Source: Castellaniella sp. UBA6218 (GTDB lineage: Bacteria > Pseudomonadota > Gammaproteobacteria > Burkholderiales > Burkholderiaceae_B). Taken from it: 39,054 nucleotides of DNA. The notes beneath the pieces were generated by a model. The model searched no databases, was not told where the DNA came from, and worked only from the letters and a program-made list of their open reading frames with translations. The position numbers were made by a program, and so were the translations under genes. Of the stretch, positions 1 to 8,658 are shown in pieces. Each line of letters begins with the position of its first letter. Position 1 is the stretch's first letter. Where the stretch lies: positions 1 to 39,054 of the forward strand of contig DISE01000026.1 in NCBI GenBank assembly GCA_002421865.1. Reading direction: 5' to 3'.

Positions 1-1
1 G

Positions 2-262
2 GGCTGCGCCACCGGCCACCCCAGCTACGTGATGAGCTCAAGCTTCGCCAACCAGACGCTGGCGCAGATCGAGCTGTTCACCAAGCCCAAGGAGTACAAG
101 GCCGGCCAGGTCTACGTGCTGCCCAAGCACCTGGACGAAAAGGTCGCCCGTCTGCACCTGAAGAAGCTCGGCGTGCGCCTGACGACGCTGTCGCAGAAGC
201 AGGCCGACTACATCGGCGTGCCGGCCTCGGGCCCGTTCAAGCCGGATCACTACCGCTATTGA
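2..262 (+). CDS. ahcY: Adenosylhomocysteinase, C-terminal part (cut by window start)
   Basis: This is the last 86 codons of S-adenosylhomocysteine hydrolase, the cytosolic NAD-dependent enzyme that splits SAH into adenosine and homocysteine and so keeps methyltransferases free of product inhibition. The visible part carries the family's C-terminal blocks: GHPSYVMS followed by SFANQTLAQIEL, then the VYVLPKHLDEKVARLHL segment, and the ending KPDHYRY, whose Lys and Tyr match the NAD-contacting tail of the family. The reading frame is open to the left edge, so the start and the NAD and substrate domains lie outside the window. The stop codon overlaps the Shine-Dalgarno of the next gene, and metF follows, so this is the front of a methionine-cycle operon. 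Confidence 0.97.
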   Translation, partial: GCATGHPSYVMSSSFANQTLAQIELFTKPKEYKAGQVYVLPKHLDEKVARLHLKKLGVRLTTLSQKQADYIGVPASGPFKPDHYRY

Positions 263-275
263 GGAGCATCCCATC

Positions 276-611
276 ATGCTGCTGCTCGTCTGGATCCTGA
301 ACGCCGTGGCCCTGCTGGTCGTGGCCTACATCCTGCCCGGCATCACCTTGGCCTCGTTCGGCTCGGCCCTGATCGCCGCGCTCGTGCTGGGGCTGCTCAA
401 TGCCGTGGTCAAGCCGCTGTTGATTCTGCTGACGTTGCCGCTGACCATCGTCACCCTGGGCCTGTTCCTGCTGGTGCTCAATGCCCTGGTGTTCTGGTTT
501 GCGGGATCGATCCTGAAAGGCTTCCAGGTGGACGGCTTCTGGTGGGCGGTGATCGGCGCGATCGTCTACAGCCTCGTGTCCACGGCCTTGGCGGGGTTGC
601 TGGCTTCATGA
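276..611 (+). CDS. Small YvlD/phage-holin-4-type membrane protein
   Basis: A 111-residue, very hydrophobic protein with about four membrane segments (roughly residues 1-20, 25-45, 50-75 and 85-110) and almost no soluble part. Length, the AYILPGI start region and the LLNAVVKPLLILLTLPLTI block match the YvlD / phage holin family 4 superfamily of unknown function; despite the name there is nothing phage-like around it. A GAGGAG ribosome site at 261-266 overlaps the ahcY stop codon and sits 9 bases before the ATG, and the stop overlaps the metF start as ATGA, so it is translationally coupled on both sides. The position between two methionine-cycle enzymes is the only clue to its role; no catalytic motif is visible. 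Confidence 0.85.
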   Translation: MLLLVWILNAVALLVVAYILPGITLASFGSALIAALVLGLLNAVVKPLLILLTLPLTIVTLGLFLLVLNALVFWFAGSILKGFQVDGFWWAVIGAIVYSLVSTALAGLLAS

Positions 612-1453
612 TCGCCGCCGCTCCCACCATCAGCCTGGAATTCTTTCCGCCGCGCGACATCGCCGCCCAGGAACGTCTGGTGCGGTCGGCCAAGCGGCTG
701 GCCGCTTTGCGGCCGGCCTACGTCAGCGTGACCTTCGGCGCGGGCGGCTCCACCCGCACGGGCACGGTCGACGCCGTGCGGATGCTGCAGAACCTGGGTG
801 TCGATGTGGCGCCGCACCTGTCCTGCATCGGCGCCACGCGCGCCGACCTGCGCGCCATCCTGGACGATTACCGGGCGCGCGGCATCCGCCGCCTGGTCGC
901 GCTGCGCGGCGATCTGCCTTCGGGCATGGGCGGCGATACGGGCGAACTGCATCACGCCGTCGATCTGGTGCGCTTCGTGCGCGAGCACTACGGCGACCAT
1001 TTCCAGATCGAGGTCGCCGCCTATCCTGAAATGCACCCCCAGGCCGAAAGCGCGGCGTCCGACCTGCGGCATTTCGTGGACAAAGTCCGGGCCGGCGCCG
1101 ACGGGGCCATCACCCAGTATTTCTTCAATCCCGACGCCTATTTCGATTTCGTCGACCGGGCGCGGGCGCAGGGGGTGGCCATCCCGATCACACCGGGCAT
1201 CATGCCGGTGACCAACTACATTCAGCTGGCGCGTTTCTCATCCATGTGCGGGGCGGAAATCCCGCGCTGGATGCGGTTGCGGCTGCAGGATTTCGGCGAT
1301 GACAAGGCATCCATCCGCGCTTTCGGCATCGACGTGGTCACGCGGCTGACCGCGCGCCTGCTGGAGCAGGGCGCGCCGGGTGCGCATTTCTACACCTTGA
1401 ACAATGCCGACGCGGTGGCGCAGATCTGCGCCAACCTGGGGCTCGACGCCTGA
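608..1453 (+). CDS. metF: Methylenetetrahydrofolate reductase
   Basis: A 281-residue FAD-dependent reductase that converts 5,10-methylene-THF to 5-methyl-THF, the methyl donor for methionine synthesis. Family blocks are in order: SLEFFPP at residues 9-15, the FAD/folate-region LRGDLP near 98, YPEMHP near 140, and TQYFFNP near 170. The length is that of the short bacterial MetF without the regulatory domain of eukaryotes. The start is the ATG at 608, which overlaps the stop of the upstream gene (ATGA); there is little Shine-Dalgarno, consistent with translational coupling. With ahcY it forms a homocysteine/methionine recycling operon. It converges on the cyclo-ligase gene, with only 15 bases between the stops. 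Confidence 0.97.
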   Translation: MIAAAPTISLEFFPPRDIAAQERLVRSAKRLAALRPAYVSVTFGAGGSTRTGTVDAVRMLQNLGVDVAPHLSCIGATRADLRAILDDYRARGIRRLVALRGDLPSGMGGDTGELHHAVDLVRFVREHYGDHFQIEVAAYPEMHPQAESAASDLRHFVDKVRAGADGAITQYFFNPDAYFDFVDRARAQGVAIPITPGIMPVTNYIQLARFSSMCGAEIPRWMRLRLQDFGDDKASIRAFGIDVVTRLTARLLEQGAPGAHFYTLNNADAVAQICANLGLDA

Positions 1454-1468
1454 ACTCCAGCTCGCCGC

Positions 1469-2098
1469 CTACAGTTCCGGAGCAGGCACGGCCCAGCCCT
1501 TGTCGGTCAGGATCGTGTCCAGCCGGACGTCGTGCGCGGCGGGTGCGTAGGATTCGCCGCTGAGGTCGCCGCAGGCCCAGGCGATGCCCACCGTCGTGAA
1601 TGTGTGGCCGGATGCCTTCAGCGCGGCCAGTGTGCGGTCGTAGTAGCCGCCGCCGTAGCCCAGGCGGTCGCCCTGGCGCGTGTAGCCCAGGGTGGGCACC
1701 AGCACGATGTCGGGCGGAGGCGCTTCGGGGCCTTCGGGCTCGAGGATGCCGTAGGCCCCGGGACGCATCGGGGTGTCCGGAGTCCATACATGGAAACGCA
1801 GCGGTTCGCCCGCCGCGGCGACGACCGGCAGCGAGACCGTCAGGGTCTCGTCCTGCGCCCATTGGCCCAGCAGGGCCTGCAAGGCGGGCTCGTCGGTCAT
1901 GGACCAGAACGCGGCGATCCGTCGGATGTCGGGGCGGCCCGATTCCTTCAGGCGGGTGCGATTGGTCGCCAGCCAGGTGTACAGGCGGCCGCGGATCAGC
2001 AGCGCGCCCCGGTCGCGATCCTGGGGCGGGATCTCGGCGCGGCGCCGCTTGAGTCGCGTCCGCAGGGCGGCTGCGTTATCCTGTGTGTTCTGATTCAT
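1469..2098 (-). CDS. 5-formyltetrahydrofolate cyclo-ligase
   Basis: A 209-residue protein of the 5-FTHF cyclo-ligase family (YgfA/Fau), which uses ATP to turn 5-formyl-THF into 5,10-methenyl-THF and returns stored folate to the pool. The signature GDRLGYGGGYYDR lies at residues 143-155, and a basic N-terminal helix (LRTRLKRRRAEI) precedes it, as is usual. It faces metF tail to tail, so two folate enzymes are neighbours without being co-transcribed. Its start is only about 30 bases from the divergent lytic transglycosylase start at 2128, so either the promoters overlap or the transglycosylase really starts further in. I saw no 6S RNA, which often accompanies this gene in other proteobacteria. 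Confidence 0.93.
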   Translation of the reverse strand: MNQNTQDNAAALRTRLKRRRAEIPPQDRDRGALLIRGRLYTWLATNRTRLKESGRPDIRRIAAFWSMTDEPALQALLGQWAQDETLTVSLPVVAAAGEPLRFHVWTPDTPMRPGAYGILEPEGPEAPPPDIVLVPTLGYTRQGDRLGYGGGYYDRTLAALKASGHTFTTVGIAWACGDLSGESYAPAAHDVRLDTILTDKGWAVPAPEL

Positions 2099-2127
2099 GT
2101 GGTGATTGGCTCGCGGGGTTTCTGGCT

Positions 2128-4266
2128 ATGGGGCGAAGCGTTATAGGATATCGGGGATTCTTCGGGGGTGCATGGCGGGCCGTGTCACGGTCGCGCCGCG
2201 GCGGGGCCTTGGCCTGGGGCCTGGTGGTCTTGCTGGGGCTGGCGGGCTGCGCGGGCGCGCAGGCGCCCACGATGGCCGAGCAACAGGCGGGTGAGGCGCC
2301 GCGTGTCGTCCTGGCCGCTCCCGCCGCCGTCGCCCCCGAGCCCGCCGCGCCGTCGGCGCCGCCACCCGTCGTCGCCGCGCCGACGGCGGTGCCGCCCGCC
2401 GCCCGACAGGCCGTTCTGGACGCCTACGACGCCGCCCAGAAACGCCGCTGGGCCGATTTCGACCGCCTGGTGCCGTTGGCCGCCGCCGATCCTGTGCTGG
2501 GCCTGTATCCGCGCTACTGGGCCTTGCGCAACCGGCTGCAGGACCGTGCCCGGCCCGTTCCCGACACCGAGGTGCGGCAGTTCCTGGCCGATGCGGCCGG
2601 CACCTACCTGGACGAGCGCATCCGCGCCGACTGGATTCTGGCGGCCGTGCGGTCCGGCGGCTATGCCCAGGCCCTGGCGGTGCCGGCGCTGGCCGATCCG
2701 CCGGTCCCGGTGCGCTGCGCCCTGCTGCTGGCCCGCCATCAGACCGGCAAGCGCGCCCGTTCATCCGAGGTGCTGGACGTGTTCCAGCCCAACGCCGACT
2801 GCTGGGACATGCTGGACCAGGTGGCGGCCGACCATGTTCTCAGCCGCAAGGATCTGAACGGCCTGCTGCGCGATATCCTGGAAACCGGCAAGCAGGGCAA
2901 CGCCGACCGCATGGCGGGCGTGGTGTTCGACGACGCGGCCGTGGTCCAGTACGCCGCCTTGATGAAAAATCCGCGCAAGTGGCTGGAATCCCGCAGCCAG
3001 CCGCGTTCGACCGTCGATTTCGAACTGGCCGCCATCGCCCTGTCCCGCCTGGCGCGCGAGGACGATCGGGCCGAGGCCGCCCGCACCATCCAGGAACGCT
3101 GGGCCGGATGGCTGCCGAAGGCCGACATGCAATGGGTCTGGGGTCAGTTCGGCCTGGTGGCCGCCCTGAACGTCGATCCCGACGCCGCGCGCTGGTACCG
3201 GCAATCGGGCTTCGTGCCGATGACCGACTACAACCATGCCTGGGAAGTCCGCGCCGAGTTGCGGGCCGCCCCCATGGACTGGGGGCGGGTGGCGGAGGCC
3301 ATCCGCAAGATGAGCGCGCGGCAGGCCGACGAGCCCGTCTGGCGCTACTGGTATGGCCGCGCCCTGGCGGCGCAGGGCAATGCCGACGCTGCGCGCCAAT
3401 ACTATGAGTCCATCGCAGCGGACCAGGGATTCTACGGCCTGCTGGCCGCCGAAGAGCTGGGCCGCACACCGGCCTTGCCCGCGCAGCCCGGTCCTCTGGA
3501 CCCGGCCTGGATCGCACAGGCGAGGGCCAACCCGGGGTTGCGGCGCGCCGTGGCGCTGTTCGATCTGGGCTGGCGCAAGGAAGCCGTGCCCGCATGGAAT
3601 TTCGCCCTGCGCGGCATGAGTGATCCGCAGTTGCGCGGTGCGGCGGAATTCGCCCGCGAGCAGCATATCTACGACCGGGTGGTGAATACCTCGCTGCTGA
3701 CCCGGGAAGTGGCCGATTTCAGCCAACGCTTCATCGCCCCCTTCGAGGGGCAGGTGGCCGCCAAGGCGCGGCTGATCGACCTCGATCCCGCCTGGGTCTA
3801 TGGCCTGATCCGCCAGGAATCGCGCTTCATCACCGATGCGCGCTCACACGTGGGGGCGTCGGGGCTGATGCAGTTGATGCCGGCCACCGCCCGGCACGTG
3901 GCGCGCAAGCTCGGCATGAAAGGGTTCAAACCCAGCCAGGTCAATGACTTCGATACCAACACGATCCTGGGAACCAACTACCTGAACATGGTGCTGCAGG
4001 ATCTGAATGGGTCCGAGCTGCTCGCCACGGCGGGCTACAACGCCGGGCCGGGGCGGCCGAAACGCTGGCGCGCCCAGCTGCCTGCGCCGGTCGAGGGCGC
4101 GATCTTCGCCGAGACCATTCCTTTCACCGAGACCCGGCTGTACGTGAAGAACGTCCTGTCCAACGCGGTGTATTACGCCATGCTGTTTTCCGGCCGGCCC
4201 GACTCGCTGAAGGCGCGGCTGGGCATGGTCAATCCCATGGACGGGACGCGGACGGCGCAGCCGTGA
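2128..4266 (+). CDS. Soluble-type lytic murein transglycosylase, lipoprotein
   Basis: A 712-residue periplasmic enzyme of the Slt70 type, which cleaves the MurNAc-GlcNAc bond of peptidoglycan to leave 1,6-anhydro ends. A hydrophobic segment followed by LLGLAGC gives a lipobox, so it is probably a lipoprotein. A Pro/Ala-rich linker follows, then a long helical superhelix region (about residues 90-540). The C-terminal SLT domain has IRQESRF with the catalytic Glu near residue 564, then GLMQLMPATA and AGYNAGPGR. The ATG at 2128 puts 41 residues before the lipobox Cys, long for a lipoprotein signal; the in-frame GTG at 2182 would give a normal 23-residue signal and is a serious alternative. The stop overlaps the GTG of cca. 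Confidence 0.93.
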   Translation: MGRSVIGYRGFFGGAWRAVSRSRRGGALAWGLVVLLGLAGCAGAQAPTMAEQQAGEAPRVVLAAPAAVAPEPAAPSAPPPVVAAPTAVPPAARQAVLDAYDAAQKRRWADFDRLVPLAAADPVLGLYPRYWALRNRLQDRARPVPDTEVRQFLADAAGTYLDERIRADWILAAVRSGGYAQALAVPALADPPVPVRCALLLARHQTGKRARSSEVLDVFQPNADCWDMLDQVAADHVLSRKDLNGLLRDILETGKQGNADRMAGVVFDDAAVVQYAALMKNPRKWLESRSQPRSTVDFELAAIALSRLAREDDRAEAARTIQERWAGWLPKADMQWVWGQFGLVAALNVDPDAARWYRQSGFVPMTDYNHAWEVRAELRAAPMDWGRVAEAIRKMSARQADEPVWRYWYGRALAAQGNADAARQYYESIAADQGFYGLLAAEELGRTPALPAQPGPLDPAWIAQARANPGLRRAVALFDLGWRKEAVPAWNFALRGMSDPQLRGAAEFAREQHIYDRVVNTSLLTREVADFSQRFIAPFEGQVAAKARLIDLDPAWVYGLIRQESRFITDARSHVGASGLMQLMPATARHVARKLGMKGFKPSQVNDFDTNTILGTNYLNMVLQDLNGSELLATAGYNAGPGRPKRWRAQLPAPVEGAIFAETIPFTETRLYVKNVLSNAVYYAMLFSGRPDSLKARLGMVNPMDGTRTAQP

Positions 4267-5369
4267 CCGGGTGGGGCGACCCGGCTGTCGAGGGCCTGGA
4301 GGTCTATATCGTCGGCGGCGCGGTGCGCGACGATCTGCTGGGCCTGGCGGCGGGAGACCGTGACTGGGTGGTGGTGGGCGCCAGTCCCGAAATCATGGCG
4401 GCGCGCGGCTTCACGCCGGTGGGCGGGGATTTCCCCGTATTCCTGCATCCGCGCACGCATGAGGAATACGCCCTGGCGCGCACCGAGCGCAAGTCCGGCC
4501 GAGGCTACCGGGGCTTCGTCTTTCATGCGGGGCCTGACGTCAGACTGGAAGACGATCTGCGCCGCAGAGACCTGACGGTCAACGCCATTGCGCGGGCGCC
4601 CGGCGGGGCGCTGATCGATCCCCTGGGCGGTGTCGCCGATGCGCGCGCCCGCGTGCTGCGGCACGTGGGGCCGGCCTTCATCGAGGATCCCGTGCGCCTG
4701 CTGCGCCTGGCGCGATTCGCCGCGCGGTTCCACGATTTTTCCATTGCGCCTGAAACCCTGGACCTGTGCCGCGCATTGGTGCGCGCCGGCGAAGTCGATG
4801 CCCTGGTGCCGGAACGCGTCTGGCAGGAGTTCGCCAAGGGGCTGATGACGGATCATCCCGGCCGCATGCTCGACGTGCTGGTCGCGTGCGGGGCATTGGA
4901 GCGCGTGGCGCCGGGCCTGGTGTGGAATGAAGATGTGGCGGACGGACTGGCGCGGGGCGCCGCCCGGGGGCTCGATCTGGCGCAGCGCCATGCGCTGCTC
5001 TGCCGGGGCTCCGGCCCCGGGTTGCAGGACCGGTTGCGCGCGCCCTCCGCCTGCCGCGACCTGGCGCGTTTGTTGCCGGGTCTGCTGGAACGTCTGGCGG
5101 ACATCCGGGCGGCGGACGATCCCGCCGCCTGGCTGGCGTTGCTGGAATCCTGTGACGCGCTGCGCCGGCCCGAGCGTTTCGAGGCGATGCTGGCGGCGGT
5201 CGGCTGCGTGCTGGACGTCGATCCGGAGGCATGGGCGCGGCGGCTGGCGGCGGTCCGTGGGGTGGACGCAGGCGCCATCGCCCGAGCCGCCGGGGGCGAC
5301 GCGGCGCGCATCCGCGACGACCTGCATGCGGCGCGGCTGCGGGCGCTGGCTCCGCCGGCCGGCGCCTGA
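4263..5369 (+). CDS. cca: CCA tRNA nucleotidyltransferase, without HD domain
   Basis: A 368-residue class II nucleotidyltransferase that adds or repairs the 3' CCA end of tRNAs without a template. The head has IVGGAVRD at residues 16-23 and the metal-binding pair D32/D34 in GDRDWVVVG, followed by RRDLTVNAIA and EDPVRLLRLARFAARF, all typical of the catalytic and neck parts. The E. coli enzyme is 412 residues and carries a C-terminal HD phosphohydrolase domain; here no HD pair is visible and the C-terminus is short and Ala/Arg-rich, so the phosphatase functions are probably absent. The start is GTG at 4263, sharing bases with the upstream stop codon (GTGA), which suggests coupling to the transglycosylase gene. 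Confidence 0.93.
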   Translation: MTGWGDPAVEGLEVYIVGGAVRDDLLGLAAGDRDWVVVGASPEIMAARGFTPVGGDFPVFLHPRTHEEYALARTERKSGRGYRGFVFHAGPDVRLEDDLRRRDLTVNAIARAPGGALIDPLGGVADARARVLRHVGPAFIEDPVRLLRLARFAARFHDFSIAPETLDLCRALVRAGEVDALVPERVWQEFAKGLMTDHPGRMLDVLVACGALERVAPGLVWNEDVADGLARGAARGLDLAQRHALLCRGSGPGLQDRLRAPSACRDLARLLPGLLERLADIRAADDPAAWLALLESCDALRRPERFEAMLAAVGCVLDVDPEAWARRLAAVRGVDAGAIARAAGGDAARIRDDLHAARLRALAPPAGA

Positions 5370-5510
5370 GCGCGCCGCCGGGCTCCCGGCATGGCCTTCA
5401 TTCCCCTTTCGCAGACGCGGGTTTTCTCGGGTGTGGGCGTCGTCCGCTTCGTGTGAGAATGCCCACGATTCATGCCGTCCGCCGGCCCTACGCCCATCAC
5501 GGACCTGACC

Positions 5511-8500
5511 ATGCAGCCACTTCCGCGATCCGCCCGCCGTGCCGCAGCCGTTTCCCTTTGGCCGCGATCCCTGTCCAGGCGGCGTCCATCCTGCGCGCGG
5601 CGGCGCCTGTCCGCGCTGCTGGCCGGGCTGGGCATGTCCGCCGCCGCGCTGGCTTCCCCCGGGGATTTTCTGTTCGATCCTGCCTCTTTCATGGACGCGG
5701 AGTTCCGGCGCAGCGGCGCGCTTGAACGCATCAACGCCCATTATGCCTATGCGCGCGGCTATACCGGCAAGGGTGTGCTGGTGGCTGTACTGGATTCAGG
5801 TCTGTACGCGCAGCATCCGGAATTCCGTGGCCGCGTGGTCGGCGGCTGGAATTTCCTCCCTGACCAGCGACCCTGGGATTATGCGGATACTGACCTGGAT
5901 GATGACACCGGCCGGATCGAAGGGCATGGCACCCACGTGGCCGGGATCATCGGCGCTGGGCGCGATGGCGCGGGGATGCACGGTGTCGCCTAAGAGGCCG
6001 GTCTGCTGGGCCTGCGTACCGATTTCGGCCGCGACTGGACCGCTTTCGACCATGCCATCCGCGCGGGCGCCCAGGTCCTGAACGGCAGCTATGGCCCTTA
6101 TGGTACGCCGCCGGTGATGATGCCTGATCCTGTCAATCCGGACGGTCCCGATATCCGTAACCCGGGCTATTGGGACAATGTGACCGCGCATCCCGAGCTG
6201 CTTAAATACCAGAATCTGCTGTTCAGCCAGTTGCAGACCCAGGCTGCCATGTTGCGGCGTGCGGCGGCGGCCGATATTTTGATGGTCTTTGCGGCCGGCA
6301 ACGAATATCAAGAATACCAGAGCCAGGCTTCGCACGTGTCGGGCTACGGCATGTATTACCTGATTACGCCGCGTTTTTTCATCGATCAGCCGGGCGGCAT
6401 CGACCCCATGTTCCGCTTCCGGGACGACAAGTATCCCTCGACGGATCTCTATGATCCGGCAGCGTACGTCATCGTCGATTTCAACGATCCCCGCGTGAGC
6501 GGCCTGGATTTCTCCGACTTGGGTGGCAGCATGCTGTCCGTGGTTTCAGTGGGGCCTACGGGCGTGATCGCCAGCTATAGCAACCGCTGCGGCCAGGCGG
6601 CACTGTGGTGTCTGGCGGCGCCGGGCGGGGACGGCGGCGCCGAAGGCGAACCGATCTGGTCGACCAATCCCGATGCGGCCAATGGCTACTATGTCACCAT
6701 GAACGGCACTTCGATGGCCGCTCCGGTGGTGACGGGCGCCGCCGCCGTGCTGCGCCAGGCCTTTCCCTACATGAGCGCGCGTCAGATCATCGAGGTCATC
6801 CTGACGACCACGAACGACGACGGGATCTACAACGACCCTGCTGTTTACGGGCGCGGCCTGTTGGACCTGGGCAAGGCGATCCGGGGGCCGGGCGAGTTCG
6901 GCGCGGACGGTTTCGCTTCGCTGTTCCGGGCCGATACGCGGGGCTTTGACTCCTGGTTCGGCAACGATATCGAGGGCGACGGCGGGCTGGTCAAGGCGGG
7001 CGCGGGCACCTTGTACCTGGACGGCACCAACAGCTATACGGGCGACACGGTCGTGGAGGGCGGGCGCCTGTCGGTCAATGGCGTTACGCGCACGTCGCCA
7101 TTCACAGTGCTGTCCGGCGGCACGCTGGGCGGGACGGGTACGGTCGGTCCGACCGAGACCTTCGGGCGGGTAGCGCCGGGCAATTCGATCGGCACGCTGA
7201 CGGTGGCGGGCAATTACGCCCAGGCGCCCGGTTCGGTCCTGGAAATCGAGATCGACGGCGCGGGCAACGCGGACCGGCTGGATGTCCAGGGCGATGCCGA
7301 CCTGCAGGGCGGCGAGGTCCGGGTCCTGGGGCTGCGGGGCGGGTCGCTGGGGCGCACCATGACCTTCATGACGGTCACGGGTGCCGTCACGGGACCGGGT
7401 CTGGCGCTGCGCGACGACTACGTCTTCGCCGACCTGGACCTCGTCCGGCCAGTGCCGACGCGGTTCGATCTGGCCGTGGCCCGCAACGCCACGAGTTTTG
7501 CGTCGCTGGGGCGGACCGGTAACCAGCGTGGCGCAGCGGCGGCGATCGAATCCATGGGCGCGGGGGCCGTGCCCTACGAGGCCCTGATCGACCTGCGCGA
7601 CGCCGGCCAGGCGCCGGGCCTGTACGACCAGTTGTCGGGCGAACTGCATGCGACCGCGCGCGCGATGATGTTCGAGGATGCGCGCCTGGCGCGCGGCGAG
7701 GTCATGGGGCGCCTGGCGATGGAGGGCGGACCGCTCGCCGGGGTGGCGGACGCATCGGCCGCGCGGGACGGAAACGGCCTGTGGGGCCGGACGATGGCCG
7801 CCTGGAGCCGGCATGACGGCGCCGGCGTGTCCCGGGACGCGGACCGGCGGGCGGGCGGCCTGATGATCGGCCGCGACGTGTCGTGGGTGTCCGGCGCACG
7901 GGCGGGCGTGGCGCTGGGCTACACGCGCTCGCGCGTGCGCGCCGAGGGGCGCAACGAGACGATGCTCGACGGCTACCACGCGCTGGCCTACGGCGGCATG
8001 GCCCGTGGCTCCTGGCGCCTGCGCGGCGGGGCTGGGCAGTCCTGGCACGTGGCGGACACGCGTCGCGAAGTGGACGTGGCGGGCCTAGGACGGCAGACGG
8101 CGCGCTATGGCGGCTGGACGGCGCAGGTGTTCGCCCAGCTCGGGTATGCGCTGGCGCTGGAGGCGGCGGAAATCGAGCCCTATGCGGAGGCGGCGCAGTC
8201 CTGGCAGCATGCGCGCGGCTTCGACGAGGACGGCGACGCGGCGCTGTCGGGCCGTGCGGGCTGGTCCTCGCATACCGAGACGACGCTGGGCGCGCGAGTG
8301 CGGTGGTCCGTGGAGACCGGTGCCGGGGATCTGCGCCTGGCCGTGGGCGCGGGCTGGGTCCATGCCTGGGGCGGCCTGGCCCCGCGCGCGCGGCTGGCGT
8401 ACGCGGGCGGGCCGGAATTCGAGGTCTCGGGCGCGCCGTCCGCGCGCGACGCCCTGCGGCTCGAGGCGCGGGCCAGCCTGGCGCGTACGCGCACGACGCG

Positions 8501-8582
8501 TGTGGAGATCGGCTACGCCGGCCGCCTGGGCGGCGGCGTACGGGATCATGGGCTGCATGTCCAGGTGAACCACGCCTTCTGA
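5511..8582 (+). pseudogene. Subtilisin-like (S8) autotransporter protease, broken by an in-frame TAA
   Basis: One continuous frame of 1,023 codons reads as a type V secreted serine protease, interrupted only by TAA at 5991-5993 (codon 161). A signal peptide ends near ALA-SPGD. The catalytic triad is complete if the stop is ignored: Asp95 in AVLDSGL, His139 in GHGTHVAG, and Ser401 in NGTSMAAP. A passenger repeat (AGAGTLYLDGTNSYTGDT, about residues 495-512) and a C-terminal beta-barrel of about 260 residues ending in Phe follow. The plan and size resemble Bordetella SphB1 (about 1,040 residues), the protease that processes filamentous haemagglutinin, but no lipobox is seen. The stop separates His from Ser, so neither fragment can be an active protease. 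The ATG at 5472 is an alternative start. It could be a nonsense mutation, a sequencing error, or readthrough; the rest is undamaged. Confidence 0.85.
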
Positions 8583-8615
8583 TCGCGGCGGGTCCGCTCT
8601 GGTGGCCCGGTCGGC

Positions 8616-8644
8616 GCAAAAAGGAGGACAATCCTCCTTTTTGC
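8616..8644 (+). terminator. 13-bp perfect hairpin after the autotransporter gene
   Basis: Arms 8616-8628 and 8632-8644 are perfect reverse complements (GCAAAAAGGAGGA and its complement) around a 3-base loop, and the right arm ends in a run of five T. It begins 33 bases after the autotransporter stop and ends 14 bases before the murI ATG. It reads best as an intrinsic terminator that separates the two genes. The left arm contains a perfect AAGGAGGA Shine-Dalgarno sequence, but that is 30 bases from the ATG and paired in the hairpin. Confidence 0.65.
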
Positions 8645-8658
8645 CACCGAGCGCATCC

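Noticed and set aside
1..611. Possible SAH or SAM riboswitch for the ahcY-metF unit
   Set aside because: An SAH riboswitch would lie upstream of ahcY, outside the window; there is no room for one between the overlapping genes here.
4173..5741. Open frame of 522 codons on the minus strand over cca
   Set aside because: It is fully antisense to cca, has no family motif, and is explained by GC-rich codon bias.
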